A stretch of DNA of 64,000 bases from Petrolisthes cinctipes (GCA_033782935.1 JAWQEG010000716.1:114501-178500), one strand, 5' to 3'. Shown: positions 1-11,471, counted from the stretch's first letter. Made by a program: numbers and translations. The notes: generated by a model from the sequence alone, not told the origin.

Positions 1-1247
1 TACTGGTCATGTTATCTGGTTAACACTTATTTTTATGCGAAATAATAATAGATAGGAAAATAATGGACCGAAGTTTCGTTATCAGGGAAAGATCTGTATC
101 AACTGGCAGAAACATTAGTTATATTATTCCACTTGTTCTTTTGGTGGTAGCTTTCCCACCTCTCTGTCACTTCCTTTATCCTACCCGCTATAAACCCATT
201 AGGGCAGGCTAGCTGGATAAAGGATTAATTACCCATTAGAAATTCCTCGAGTATGCTACCAGACCAGACACCTCTAACCAACAAACTCTCGCATCAGTCC
301 GTACCGCTCCCAGCTAGACCCTAACCCACCCTCTGCCTGAACTGCCAGGTTCAGGCCACAGATCGACAGTTTCTTGTCGATTGTCCTCATATCATACTAC
401 TCGACAGTAGGCATTTTTACCCTTTTTCTCTCAAGGTCAAGCTCCTTGACCCTGTCTGATGTTAATGAATCCATAAAGTTCTCTATCACACACCTCATGA
501 ACTGTCTGTCCGATACCCGTCCTCTCCTCTGTATTTACCTCCTACAGTTCAGATATTTCCTCCTACACTTGTGTTTTCCCATTATTATTATGCTTTGTTT
601 GCGTGACATAAATCCCATTAGAGAATGCAGCTAGTCCTCTTTGAATCAAATATTTAGATTCCCAACCTCTTCATGAACAACTTACCAGGCACTACAATAC
701 TTCACAGTATGTATGATCGTCAGTATATTTACTATTTATTGAAAATAATCATAATTATTTGGCTATGCCAACAAACAAACTACCTTAATACTATTAATAC
801 AATTGGTAATGAGTTTCATAATACATTGATATGGAATAGGTAGCCCTCAGAATCGACAAAGATAATGAATGCATCTTCTTAAGACAAACGGGAAAGAACT
901 ATTGACCCATTAAATTTCGAAAATATTTTAAATGTTACATTTCGCCAAATTGGAAATTAAACATCGTAGAGTATATTCTGAAAATCTATGCTAAACAAGC
1001 CTTGTGTCATATGCTAAGAATTTTTTTGTCACTGGTGAGACAGCTTACTGTCACGAATCCCCAAGTAGTAATATGACTTAATTTTTGTGGTCACTGAGAA
1101 CAGATCAAGATAATAACGATAACCTTAATTTGTTCTGCCTATTCCTGGTGGTGAATCTCTGGACGTTAATGTATGTTAGAGCTGTAGTTCCGTAGGGAAA
1201 GTTTGATAATCATATGTGATAACGATCAAGCAAGGAATGTCCTAATG
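1..1247. other. AT-rich DNA, nothing recognised
   Basis: No recognisable coding region, RNA gene or repeat was found here. A short open frame near 374-634 has no recognisable domain and atypical composition, so it is not called. Confidence 0.5.
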
Positions 1248-1804
<557 letters not shown>

Positions 1805-2016
1805 CCCTAATGAAAGAGGAGAGTGATCTATCGTTATAGTCTTCATATCGCAGCACAAATTTCCTGAAACAAGCTCATCATTCTCATCTCTACTTAGCCA
1901 TTGTTTTCTTGTATACCATTATGGCACTCACGTAAAATAATTTATTGTAAGTGTCACAAATGGGAAAATTTGCCATAACAGTGTATTTCAGCAGCTACAT
2001 AATACTCTACCTTCAG

Positions 2017-2233
2017 CCCCGTAGGGGAGTATTGTCTGCATTAGTGATGTAGGCAATACTTTAAGGGTTTTGGCGCCCCTTCGGCCCTGCCACTAGCTTT
2101 TAGTTCTTCAACTGTCCCTCTTTTCTTTCTATTTCCTTCCTGCTTGCTGTCTCACCTCTCTATCACCGTTTTCTGGCACTATATGACCTCTCTGTTGCGG
2201 CGCCTAATATCAATCAATTACTCAATCAATCTG
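2017..2233 (+). mobile_element. SINE-like element with target duplication
   Basis: A ~217-bp repeat starting CCCCGTAGGGG, with a stem-forming GTATTG...CAATAC block, then GGTTTTGGCGCCCCTTCGGC, a pyrimidine-rich middle, and a tail TATGACCTCTCTGTTGCGGC ending in CAATCAATC. It is flanked by a direct repeat TACCTTCAG (2008-2016 and 2234-2242). Sister copies at 5742-5940 and 39006-39218 start at nearly the same 5' point and also have duplications. This points to a SINE of fixed length rather than random LINE truncations. The 5' part shows no clear tRNA A/B box to my eye. Confidence 0.8.
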
Positions 2234-2242
2234 TACCTTCAG

Positions 2243-2799
2243 TAGTACTACCCTATCTCCATGTTGTTAAATGACAACACCGTTATACGAAAATATACAT
2301 TTCTCTTATATTATATAAAATATCTTCATATGACATAATATCATCAGTCAGCCTGTCGGCCAGTAGTTCATCATTGCTATTTCGAAGATTTAAAGCATGT
2401 AACTGTCAAATAAAGGAATTCGCACTTGTCGCTGACACCTGCTTGTTTAAATCGTCCTTTTTTAATTATCTAAATATGATAGGGTAAAACCCTCACTGTT
2501 TAAGGGATAAGACTGTGATGATTAAAGCAGTATATCGATAATGAGTTACATTATAACTTAGCATAATATTGTCGATCAAGTGTAACTGAGGTAAACAGGA
2601 TTATAGTTGATCATAACATACAACAAGTTATATAAATCCATATATCTCACACTTAATCAACACACTAAAAGATATGGTCCCCGCTTTGAAACAACCCCCT
2701 CCTCCACCATACATCCCTCCCCCACTTACCCCCCACAAACAGACTCTCCTTTCCCTCTATCCTTTTTACCCCTGTCGCGCAGAGAATGAGCACCCGGGA
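2243..2799. other. Intergenic, nothing recognised
   Basis: AT-rich sequence with no supported feature. The pyrimidine-rich stretch near 2690-2770 borders the LINE remnant and has no recognisable product. Confidence 0.4.
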
Positions 2800-4115
2800 C
2801 ACAGTGGTATCGAAGAGGGTGGGTAATTTCTTCCTTACACTCCTTTAACATTCTGACATAGACTTTGTCTGGGCCAGGAGATTTCTGTGCCTTAATTCTG
2901 TTTATCTCGTTTAATACATAATTTCCGCTGATGTCCACAACCTTTAGGAAATTGTCATTACTATCACTATAGATAGTTTGGGCTGATGGTATTTCTGCTA
3001 GATTTTCTAAGGTGAATACCTATGTATGAAATTCTTTGAACATGTCGCACATTTGTTTCTCATCGCTAGTTATTTGTCCCCCAGTTGATTTTAGTAATTC
3101 TGCCTTCTCTTTGGCCTTTGTCTGGTAGGTCTGTTACAAACCCTTTGGGTTTATCCTAGACTCTCCAGATATCTTTATCTCAAAATTTTACTTGGCCTTA
3201 CTGATTTCTCTCTTGAGATCCCTGAATTGGTTTCTTAGTTGCGCTTCCCCTGATTTAATTCTTTTAAAAATCCCCCTTACTTGGCCAGTAAGGTATCTTG
3301 TTCTTTTATTTAATCATCTGGGTTCATTGTTACTTTTCCTAAAGTGTCTGTTTGGTATATATAACTGTTCTGCTCAGTGTAATCTACCGGTAATCAAATT
3401 ATAGCTGTGATCCAATTCCGAGGCATCACCTGGAAGCTGCACACGATTTATTCTACTCGACAGACCCTCTGCTAACTCCTGCTCCACTGAGGGCATACCT
3501 CCAATGATCTCTCATTGTTTGCAATGCTCCTCAGATGTTCCCTCAATCTCTCGAATGTTTTTGCACAATAGTCGCTATTTCATAAAGTATCTCCTATCTT
3601 CAGACTGTATACAAAACTCTCATTGTTATTCAAAACAAGGTCAAGTATGTTATCTCCCCTTGTTGGTTCTTGAACTAACTTATGGACAAAATTATCCTGT
3701 ATTGTCTCTAAAAATAAATTTGAATTGTGAACCCTTGTCTGATTCGTCCAGTTAATATTCCTAAAGTTGAAGTCTACTACCCTACATACTTTGGAGTTTC
3801 TAGACGTTATAAATATTTCCTCCCATAACAGTCTACTGTTGTCTATGTCCAAATTCGGGGATCTATACATATCTCCTAAAATTAGATTATCTTAATATCT
3901 GCCTTACATTATCGCTATCGTATATTTTACACCCCCTCCCCTTCTCCGTCTCCGGTCAGCATTGATTAATTTATACCCATTAATTTGAAATTCTGTACTG
4001 AAGTTTTGTCACCTAATTTCATCCACGTCTCGCTTCGGGTTATAATATCAATTTTCTCCGTACTATAGCTATGGCCCTTAATTAACTTGTCAACGTTGTT
4101 GTACAGACTTCCACA
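2800..4115 (-). pseudogene. CR1/L2-like LINE ORF2 remnant (endonuclease to start of RT)
   Basis: Reading the minus strand from about 4115 down, an AP-endonuclease domain can be followed: an SETW block (~4020), INADRRRRRGGGV (~3940), MYRSPN (~3870), DFNFRNINW (the GDFN motif, degraded, ~3770) and the family signature PTRGDNILDLVLNN (~3640). A linker with NPKGF (~3140) follows, and then the start of reverse transcriptase, KAQKSPGPDKVYVRMLKECK (~2860). Homology stops near 2808, so the RT palm is missing. Frameshifts and stops break the frame throughout. These motifs are typical of CR1/L2-group LINEs. It is a dead fragment, truncated at both ends. Confidence 0.85.
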
Positions 4116-4282
4116 AATGCTGTAGTATTCTCTGATGGAACTATCTGTACTTTTTTTATTATTATTCCTCTGGACTTTCTACATTTTTCTAACCTCCCTC
4201 TCGTTTTCCAAGCAGATACCTAGCCGGGTTTCTGAACGTGAAGGAGAGTATGAAAGTGAGTGTGAAAATGTTATAATACCGT

Positions 4283-4284
<2 letters not shown>

Positions 4285-4336
<52 letters not shown>
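4285..4336. repeat. (GA)n microsatellite
   Basis: About 50 bp of uninterrupted GA dinucleotides. A (TTA)n tract of about 18 bp lies nearby at ~4700. Confidence 0.97.
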
Positions 4337-4338
<2 letters not shown>

Positions 4339-5044
4339 GGGGGTCAGGAGGGAGGGGTCGGTGACACCAAGTTACGGAGAGATATGGATGATTGAACAAA
4401 GAGAAGTCCAAGAGGTAGAAATGCAACATTGGGCAATGTATCATAAACACCTTTCCTCTATCACCAGCATGAGAGAATGACTGTAGGCTATTCGTGGGTA
4501 ATATGTATTATGCCCAATGATTAATAATGAATATATCAGTTACATAATTACATCACACAATAGTCAATAGTCAGCAAGTCAGTAGTCGAGAGACAGAATG
4601 GAATGCAAATTTTTACCTAACACTGTTGGCACATATCCTGGGTTTAGGCTGGCTGACATATGCCTCAGATTCCTTAAGCATTATCGCCACGTATCTATTA
4701 TTATTATTATTATTATTAGAAATAGACCAAAGACACTAAGCTGGGAGAGAATGCAAGCATTCTATCAATCCGAGGACCCCAGCCCCATGAATCCAACCTG
4801 AAGAAAAGAAAACAGCTTAGAGAAAAAAAGATGAGCAGTTAGCTTAATAAAAACATATTAGCCCTACTCTTGAAGCCAGCCAGTCCTACACCATCAAAGA
4901 CACATTCACCAAGGCCATTTGTCATATAATAAAAGATCATTTCTTTAAATTGTTTTAATTATATATGTCTATCATTGTGATGCTGAGAACATAATTCTGA
5001 AGTTGAGCATAAAACACTGTGTTCAGTAACCTATAGAGAGATAC

Positions 5045-5131
5045 ATGAGCATCTCGTTGATCACCATTACTGTCCTTGTGGTCCTTATTGTGTCATATGG
5101 TGTTCTCCGCAGTAATGCTGGAACTAGATAA
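5045..5131 (+). pseudogene. Candidate signal-anchor exon, copy 1
   Basis: An ATG opens a 28-residue frame, MSISLITITVLVVLIVSYGV then LRSNAGTR, ended by TAA at 5129-5131 and followed two bases later by a splice-donor-like GTAAGG. The hydrophobic stretch is that of a signal peptide or type II membrane anchor. The paralogue at 41196 differs by one in-frame 3-bp deletion and a few substitutions. It has no stop before its donor, so copy 1 looks like the inactivated one. No downstream exon was identified, so the product is unknown. Confidence 0.4.
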
Positions 5132-5741
5132 AAGTAAGGTAATGTATATTGAAACAGATTTTAATACAAAAAATACCTATAAGTAACTTAAAAAGAAAGA
5201 TATAAGATACTTCTCTTTCCTGCAAATGGGTTTAACAAGTTAACATTCTGACTAGCAACAGACTGGCAAATGGCAATGCATGAAACCTATAGTCCTTCAG
5301 TTATGAATGATAAGGGAAAAAGGCCTATGTCATTAAAACTTTTTAAGAACGAATGAGAAGGTTAAAAATATGAGAAAGAAAAGATAAACAGTAAGAAAGG
5401 AAGCTAGGAAGGGCAAGTGAGAGAGGGATAAGACAGTAGGGAGGATGTGTAAGGTTGCCAGTTACTTGAGAGATACTGTAATATATAATTATAGCCTATG
5501 CATAAAATTAGACCAAGTTTATTGAAAACGCCATATAGCGGCGCCTATTTAAGTTTAACATCGATTATTTTTAAGGAAATGCATATTTAGAAAAAAAAAT
5601 CCTGGTAAATAGCTTAATGAATTTGTTGACAAATATGATTATTAAAACAGCTAGAAAATTAAACCGTCTTCTGCCGAAAAAAACAAAACAAGTGGGCTTG
5701 GGAGAAGCTGTTAAATAGGGTGGACTACAAGCACGAGGGAT

Positions 5742-5940
5742 TTGATTGATATTAGGTGGCGCAACAGCGAGGTCATAAAGCACCTGGAAAAGGTGATAGA
5801 GAGGTGTGACAGCAAGCAAGAAGGAAATAGGAAGAAAGGAGGGACAGTTGAAGAAATGTAAGCTAGTGGCGGGGGCCGAAGGGGCGCCAAAACCCTTAAA
5901 GTATTGCCCACATCATTACAGGCAATACCCCCCTACGGGG
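5742..5940 (-). mobile_element. SINE-like element, full length, 14-bp TSD
   Basis: A minus-strand copy of the ~200-bp repeat seen at 2017-2233. Its 5' end CCCCGTAGGGG is at 5940 and its 3' tail AATATCAATCAAA is at 5742. It is bounded by a perfect 14-bp direct repeat CAAGCACGAGGGAT (5728-5741 and 5941-5954). The paralogous segment at ~41890-41930 (GCATGAGGGGCGAAAAGAAT) lacks the element, so it is an empty site that confirms the boundaries. Confidence 0.92.
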
Positions 5941-6201
5941 CAAGCACGAGGGATAAAAGGAATACAGGGATAGCTGTCTAATATCCAAAGGATAATATAT
6001 ACTCAGTATTCTATCCCACTACGATGGTGAACAAAAGACAGTGCCTTTATTTAAAGGATATAATGTAACAAATATTCTAATTATATTTGTTTGTTATTAC
6101 TTTTCATCTAATCACCTGCATTTTTCTTACCCTCTTCCAAATCATCACATTTCTTCTCTCCTATATCCACCTACGTTAATGCAGTATGCACTTCTTTAAA
6201 C

Positions 6202-6411
6202 CCGGGTTCTTCAAACTACGGGTCCCGAATTCCTCCAAACTGCGTCGCAGGCTCACAAAAATAAATACATGAAAAAAATTTAATAATAATGTTCGTGACA
6301 ATAAAATAAATATGAAGTTCATACATGAATCCACCTAACATATTTTTTATAATCGAATATTCATATATTTAATTATCAATAAAACAAAATCATTGCACAA
6401 ATATTAGCCTT

Positions 6412-6458
<47 letters not shown>

Positions 6459-6644
6459 GGTGAGGCAGTGTTTATAATTCGGGTTAGAATGCCTTTTAAT
6501 CATAAATATAACGTTTCAGTTTCTGGCCTTGTATTTTCTTAGGTTGATAATTCTGATCATTTGTAAAAGATCTTTCTGTATGGGTCGCGAGAATGATGTC
6601 ATAGTAAAAACTGGGTCACGACTGAAAAAGTTTGAAGAACCCTG
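6202..6644. mobile_element. Non-autonomous hAT-type element, perfect 8-bp TSD
   Basis: The left end CCGGGTTCTTCAAACT and right end AGTTTGAAGAACCCTG are inverted repeats (15 of 16 match). They are flanked by a perfect 8-bp duplication CTTTAAAC (6194-6201 and 6645-6652). The 443-bp interior lacks a transposase. It contains a (GA)n tract at 6414-6452. The sequence GGTCGCGA...GGGTCACGACTG near the right end mirrors GGTCCCGAAT...GCGTCGCAG near the left. hAT membership follows from the 8-bp TSD and the TIR sequence. Confidence 0.93.
6414..6452. repeat. (GA)n microsatellite inside hAT element
   Basis: About 38 bp of GA dinucleotides within the hAT-type element. Confidence 0.97.
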
Positions 6645-6734
6645 CTTTAAACTATTGGTGATTCGATACCGTTCACAGTGTATGCTTCATTCATTCCTCC
6701 TGACACACGTCTTCTCTACTTGATCATTCGTTGC

Positions 6735-6895
6735 CCTCCTATATAGCTCCGCCCACATTTCTCTCCTCCTCTCCCACTAACATCCCCCCTCCATCCACCG
6801 GCAACTGTTGCCCGATCCGATGAGACCCAAACCAAGTCGCTGATGGATAGGGTGTGGACCCTTGATCTGTCCGGAGCTGTACCCCAACTTGTGAT
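6735..6895 (+). repeat. Dispersed repeat shared with 39555-39690
   Basis: The block running from CCTATATAGCTCCGCCCACA to GTGTGGACCCTTGATCTGTC, followed by CGGAGCTGTA, recurs in inverted orientation at 39555-39690, with several conserved 15-20 bp stretches. It lies just upstream of the Harbinger transposase fragment. It may therefore be part of that family's non-coding end, but this is inference. Confidence 0.6.
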
Positions 6896-7099
6896 GGCGA
6901 TGTATCGTAAGGCTGGCGAATCCACTATGATGTGATGCCATTTAGGGAGATAATTTGAAATAGATTCTCGCATCCCGCATTGAGATTGCCCTACGTTCGT
7001 CTAGGGATAATTCACTAGACATTCGTGGGCCCGTTGTGGGTGGGGTATGGTGTATATATGGTGGGTGCCCAGTATCTGGCTATACAGTGCCTAAAATAC

Positions 7100-7456
7100 C
7101 CCTTCAGCAGCTGCATTGCCATAATGGAATTCCTTAATCTTATCACTGAAGACATTGTGAAGGATCCTGAATTCGTGAAAGCTTTTGTTTTTTATCAAAG
7201 AAGCAACCTAATGACCATGGTCGGGCTCTGGTTGCACCTCAAAAACCGTAGGAAGAGAAGAAAGACCCGAAGTGTCTGGATACGCCCTTACCTAACCCGT
7301 CGTGCCTCCCATGGGCATCATGAGAATCTCATGCGTGAACTGGCAGAATAAGATCCCCTACTCTATAGGAACTTCACTCGTCTGGATGCTGACCTTTTCA
7401 ATCAAATTGTTGAACGAGTACGACCCCACATTTCTTGCCATTCTTTGACATTTTAG
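7100..7456 (+). pseudogene. Harbinger/PIF-type transposase N-terminal fragment
   Basis: The frame contains SVWIRPYLTRRASHGHHENL, MRELAE, then after a stop DPLLYRNFTRLDADLFNQIV and ERVRPHIS, ending at a stop near 7454. The pattern W-x-RP-x-L-x-RR...GH-x-NLMREL...D...FRNF-RLD...F..L...V.P.I is the conserved N-terminal helix-turn-helix region of Harbinger (HARBI1-like) transposases. The DDE catalytic domain is absent. The in-frame stop and truncation mark it as a pseudogene of a transposon, not a domesticated gene. Confidence 0.7.
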
Positions 7457-7689
7457 GCATGGTGGTGGGGTGGGGGCACGTGTAGTAGGTGGCGAGGGAA
7501 CGTCCGCGTATCGCAGCGGCTGGGTGAGAATGAGAGACTGAGCGTCGTCCCCTTCGTCAGTATGGGCGAGCTAGCTGAGCTTGCATGGAGATGCTTCGTT
7601 AACACATCGTCAGTCCCTGTAGTTGCTCGATACACCCGCGCAGCTTATTGGCGTTCCTATGGAGATAGAACGCAATAGGGACGCTATAT

Positions 7690-7992
7690 TATCGCAGGTA
7701 ATGGCGAATCACATACGACCTTCCCGCCAATCAACTGCGATAATTCGCCATAACCCAATTCTTCGTGGCTGGATGGCGAAAGTTTTGAAATTTTCATAAG
7801 TTTCGCGCGGTCTGGCAATCCCCCGAGATGCCTCGCCAGACTCGGCAACACCGCTTCGAACCTAGAAGAAGGCAAGCAAATGAGCCGGCGAATTCCTGGC
7901 GTTTTGAAAGCAACGGACCGAGAATCGGCCATTTTTGGGCTTCGCGGCTATTCGCGCAGTTGATTCGCCAATGTGTGATCCCAGCATAACAC
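7690..7992. repeat. GC-richer block, possible Harbinger terminal region
   Basis: This ~300-bp block is more GC-rich than its surroundings. Both ends carry related motifs: CGCCAATCAACTGCGATAAT near 7725 and, inverted, GGCGAATCAACTGCGCGAAT near 7955-7975. It may be the terminal or subterminal part of the Harbinger element whose transposase fragment lies just upstream. I could not place clean TIRs or a 3-bp target duplication. Confidence 0.35.
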
Positions 7993-8048
7993 CGCAGTAA
8001 CAGTGAGTGACCTCCGAACACACGCCAAGCTCTACTCATTATACCCAA

Positions 8049-8829
8049 CTTCTGGGAGACAGACCTTGAGATTGACCGAATATGCCTCTCAAAAGTCAGC
8101 TTGGCATCAAATGTATCTTGGCATCAAATGTATCTTCATCACTTAAAAACTATCGTCACTGATATAAGAATACTGAGCTAGGATGAGAAAATATATAAAA
8201 CCATAATTGCAGGCCGATGTCTGTATAGGAATTAGATGCAAGTAGTTCCTCATATCATATGCCATATGTCACCAGCCTAGTAATTACCTCAGAAAGAATT
8301 TTGCCTGTATGATTGTCAGACACACCTTGTATCTCAGAGAGAAAAGACGCATTGTTCTCTGCCCTTCTCACTTATTCGTCGAATAGTTCCCAAAGTCAAG
8401 AAATAAAGTCTAAATCAATATTTAACTAAGACCCCAGAACAGGAGTTGAAATTTGTACATAACCTGTAGCCTAATCTACATGTACATAATAAAGGAAAGA
8501 AGACTGAAGACTTTAACCTTCTACCCTGGTAACTAAACTAAGAAGTTACTGAAATACTTGGGTGAACAAAGAGACACGCTACCAGTAACTTAGTTAACCG
8601 TTTGGAACAACTCTTCAGAGTATCAGCCGTGGTAAGTCGGATTGTACTTAGCCACGACAACACACAGCACAACTACTACAGCCCTACTGTTGGACACCCC
8701 TCCCACTAATTCACGACCTTTAGTAATTGAATTTTCCCACGATGGTCCTTCAGACACTTGCTCATTACAAATGAGGACAAATTTTGTCCTCATGACTGCA
8801 TAATAGATACATTAAGCAACACCTGGTCT
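8049..8829. other. Intergenic, nothing recognised
   Basis: No domain or repeat family was recognised. One short direct repeat, CTTGGCATCAAATGTAT, occurs twice at ~8099-8135. Confidence 0.4.
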
Positions 8830-9066
8830 TTATTTATGACCACAGTTATAAGTACTGAGCTGACCTGAAAAAGGTAGAGTGTTGTGATCGTCTTTCTCTA
8901 ATGTGAACATATTCTGGCATTTCTCGGGGGAGGCTGCTAATTCCATCACAGTCCTGGCGGCTGCTGGCTCCTCGGGATGTAGTGAATGTGTCCACAACAC
9001 CGCCACACTTACAACCACGATTACCAATAACACACAGTAAATGAAACATACTCCAGACAACTTCAT
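8830..9066 (-). CDS. Candidate first coding exon with signal anchor
   Basis: On the minus strand an ATG at 9066 opens a 78-residue frame. It begins MKLSGVCFIYCVLLVIVVVS VAVLWTH, about 20 hydrophobic residues after a short basic start, then a polar segment with Pro, Glu and Ala (HPEEPAAART). This is the layout of a type II membrane protein or secreted-protein leader, as in many Golgi enzymes. Near the 3' end a TTTTTCAG|GTCAGC context could be a splice donor (~8873), which would make the last dozen residues intronic. No domain identifies the protein and no partner exon was found. It could be chance. Confidence 0.35.
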   Translation of the reverse strand: MKLSGVCFIYCVLLVIVVVSVAVLWTHSLHPEEPAAARTVMELAASPEKCQNMFTLEKDDHNTLPFSGQLSTYNCGHK

Positions 9067-10109
9067 TATCTCACTTCAAAATTAAACGTTAACATCAAAC
9101 ACCATTAAACGTTCTTATTATTTCTAGTCTTCGTTTAAAACTGCGTAGTTTATTCTCTTATGTAATTTAGAGGCACATTGCCACAGTAGCCTGTACCAGT
9201 GTAACATTAGTTGTGCTTTATAAATGTAGCCAGACTTTCCTTACACGCCGCAGTGTTCAGCAGCTCACATACCACTGATGTATGCAACAGGAAAACTGTG
9301 CAGAAACTGGCGTTAAAAATAGGTGTGACTACTAGAGCCAGGTAAGATGGAACGGTGACAAAAATAATAGACAGACTCATTTCAAGGGAAAATGGATATT
9401 CAAACTGTGACCAGTAAGTTCTTCAACATTTCTATTTACTGTGGTATATAATCTTCTGCATAAAATATTTTATCTAAAAGTTAAGGGTAGAAAGAGTGAA
9501 AACTTCAAGTGATACTCGAGCAATTTATCTCTGACGTTAGCTATACAATGGGAGGTGTCTGATTTAAGGATAAAAGTTATCTTGGGTTGGGGATGTATGT
9601 CGAACGAGGTGCAGAGACTCTTGTGTGAAACCAAGATGTAAGATGTCCAGACAAGAAGTTCTAGACGTGTAAGAGAAATATGTATTGTCGTTAGTAAAAG
9701 GTGAAGGGATAAAAAAGATGATAAATCAGGGATAATGAGTGAATTACAGAATTATTACAAGGAAAAGGGGAAATGAACCAAGAGTTATGCTAGGTAGACA
9801 TGATAGTAGTAAATCAATGAGAACTAGCATCAAGACTGGAGTAGTCCCATCGTTAGTAAAATAATCAATAAAACGAAAAAACGAAGTTGGGCAGAAAAAT
9901 GGGATGGACAAAATTACAAAGAAAAGCTAAATATGGGGCAAGAAAAAAGTGTGAGAGAAGAATCGCGAAAGAAGGCTGAGAGAGAATGGAGGGGATTGAC
10001 CAAGGTCAGTTAAGGATGGAGGACGGTCGAGTTAGAAAAGGGAGGGGGAGGCCAGACGACGAACGATGTGATAAATAAAACAAATACCAAACAATCATTC
10101 TGTACTGTA
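9067..10109. other. Intergenic, nothing recognised
   Basis: AT- and purine-rich sequence with no supported feature. Confidence 0.4.
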
Positions 10110-10332
10110 CAGTCTTCTCCACTCCTGCGTTCACCACATCAGTGTTGCCAATGTGTCTCCCCCTCCTCCCCATATCGTGTAAACCACCAGTTTCGAGACT
10201 CCGATCCGAAACATATGCCAGGGTCTTGGCATATGCTTCGAATCTGAGTCTCAAAACTGGTGGGGGTTCACACAATTTGGGGGACACACAATGGCAACGC
10301 TGATGTAGTGAAGGCAGGAGTGGACGAGATTG
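10110..10332. mobile_element. Palindromic (fold-back) element with TA target site
   Basis: Almost the whole 223 bp is an inverted repeat. The left arm CAGTCTTCTCCACTCCTGCG and the right arm (reverse-complemented CAATCTCGTCCACTCCTGCC) pair with mismatches up to an apex CATATGCCAGGGTCTTGGCA (~10213). It is flanked by TA on both sides and starts CAGTC/CAATC, as in Tc1/mariner-type MITEs. It has no coding capacity. Confidence 0.8.
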
Positions 10333-10704
10333 TACATTTTTATGGTGCTACATGTCATATATATAGCGGTAACTGGTGGGAGTTGGTGAACTTTGCGAGT
10401 TATACGTTTTAATAAACATATGGATACCTCATTGATATTTTCTCGTTCTCTTACAATGTTATTGTTTTTAATAGTGAGAAGCTGCTAACGATAAATTACA
10501 AGATGATAATTAATCAATTTATTGGAAAGTTTCTCTGCTGCCGAAGAAGGAAAGCCATCAAATTTTTACAGGTAACCCATACGTCCCAAATATCGTTACC
10601 AACTCACAGAATAGATGATGCCAGACCATATTCCAAGATGCTGTGAGTGATGGTGTAGCTACACTCTCCTGATAGGGACGTGTCAAAATAAGGTGTGGTC
10701 ATCT

Positions 10705-10731
10705 GGTGGGGCAGAGAGAGAGAGAGAGAGA
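10705..10731. repeat. (GA)n microsatellite
   Basis: A short GA tract followed by an A-run. Further (GT)n tracts occur at ~10950-10975 and ~11058-11080. Confidence 0.9.
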
Positions 10732-11245
10732 GAAAAAAAACCATCAACACCATGAAGGCTATCTGTCTCCATCTATTTCTAGTGCGACACACATGAGCAC
10801 ACAACCAACTTCTCGTAGTTCGCTCATTACTTTCGGGGACTGGCAAGAATGACTGGCTATTGACACACTACAGTCCCGGAAACAACACGGAAACATAACA
10901 GAATAAAACTGTGTGAGAACAGTAACAATGGATCATGTGTGAGTGATGTAGCCGTGTGTGTGTGTGTGTTTGTGTTTAATGGTAGGCGGTCGTGTACTGT
11001 ACTATCTACCCTTGTGAAGGTAGTGAGAATGACCTACACACACACCACACACAAATAGAGTGTGTGTGTGTGTGTGTGTAGCCTACAATCTACTCTGGCG
11101 TAGTTAGTAAGATTGGATAGCATCATTTTATCTCCAAAACATTTTTTTACCTCACCTGTGTATTTTGTGGCCGCATCCCCCACCTACATCAGTTTTGACG
11201 TGGATTTGAAAATTGTTACTTTTGCCTGTTTTTGCACACTTTATA

Positions 11246-11425
11246 ATATTTTGTAATATACTTGTAATATACTTAGTAATGTACCTTGTAATTTACTTTA
11301 TGCAAGCTTTGTAATATATTTTATAATATACTATGTAATATACTATACAATATTCTTTGTAGTATACTTTGTAATATACTTTTGGCAAACTTTGTACTAT
11401 ATTTTGCAAACCTTATACATACTTT
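11246..11425. repeat. Degenerate short tandem repeat (TTTGTAATATACT)
   Basis: Irregular copies of a ~13-14-bp unit close to TTTGTAATATACTT are spaced through the stretch just before the LTR retrotransposon. Divergence is high and no function is apparent. Confidence 0.7.
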
Positions 11426-11471
11426 ATCTGTTTCATAGTGATACGGTTAATGATTTTGTGATACACTATAC

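Larger units (their letters stand above)
4950..6110. repeat. Duplicated segment, copy 1
   Basis: This stretch aligns by eye with 41100-42120, with substitutions and indels along its length. Shared landmarks are ATGCTGAGAACATAATTCTG, GACTAGCAACAGACTGGC, GGCCTATGTCATTAAAACTT and CTAATATCCAAAGGATAATA. Copy 1 carries a SINE (5742-5940) absent from copy 2. Copy 2 carries a 0.2-kb inverted-repeat insertion (41446-41654) absent from copy 1. Copy 2 is bounded by Tc1-derived inverted repeats; copy 1 is not. Confidence 0.85.

Noticed and set aside
7100..7456. Domesticated HARBI1-type host gene
   Set aside because: Only the N-terminal part is present, with an in-frame stop and no catalytic domain, so it is a transposon fossil.
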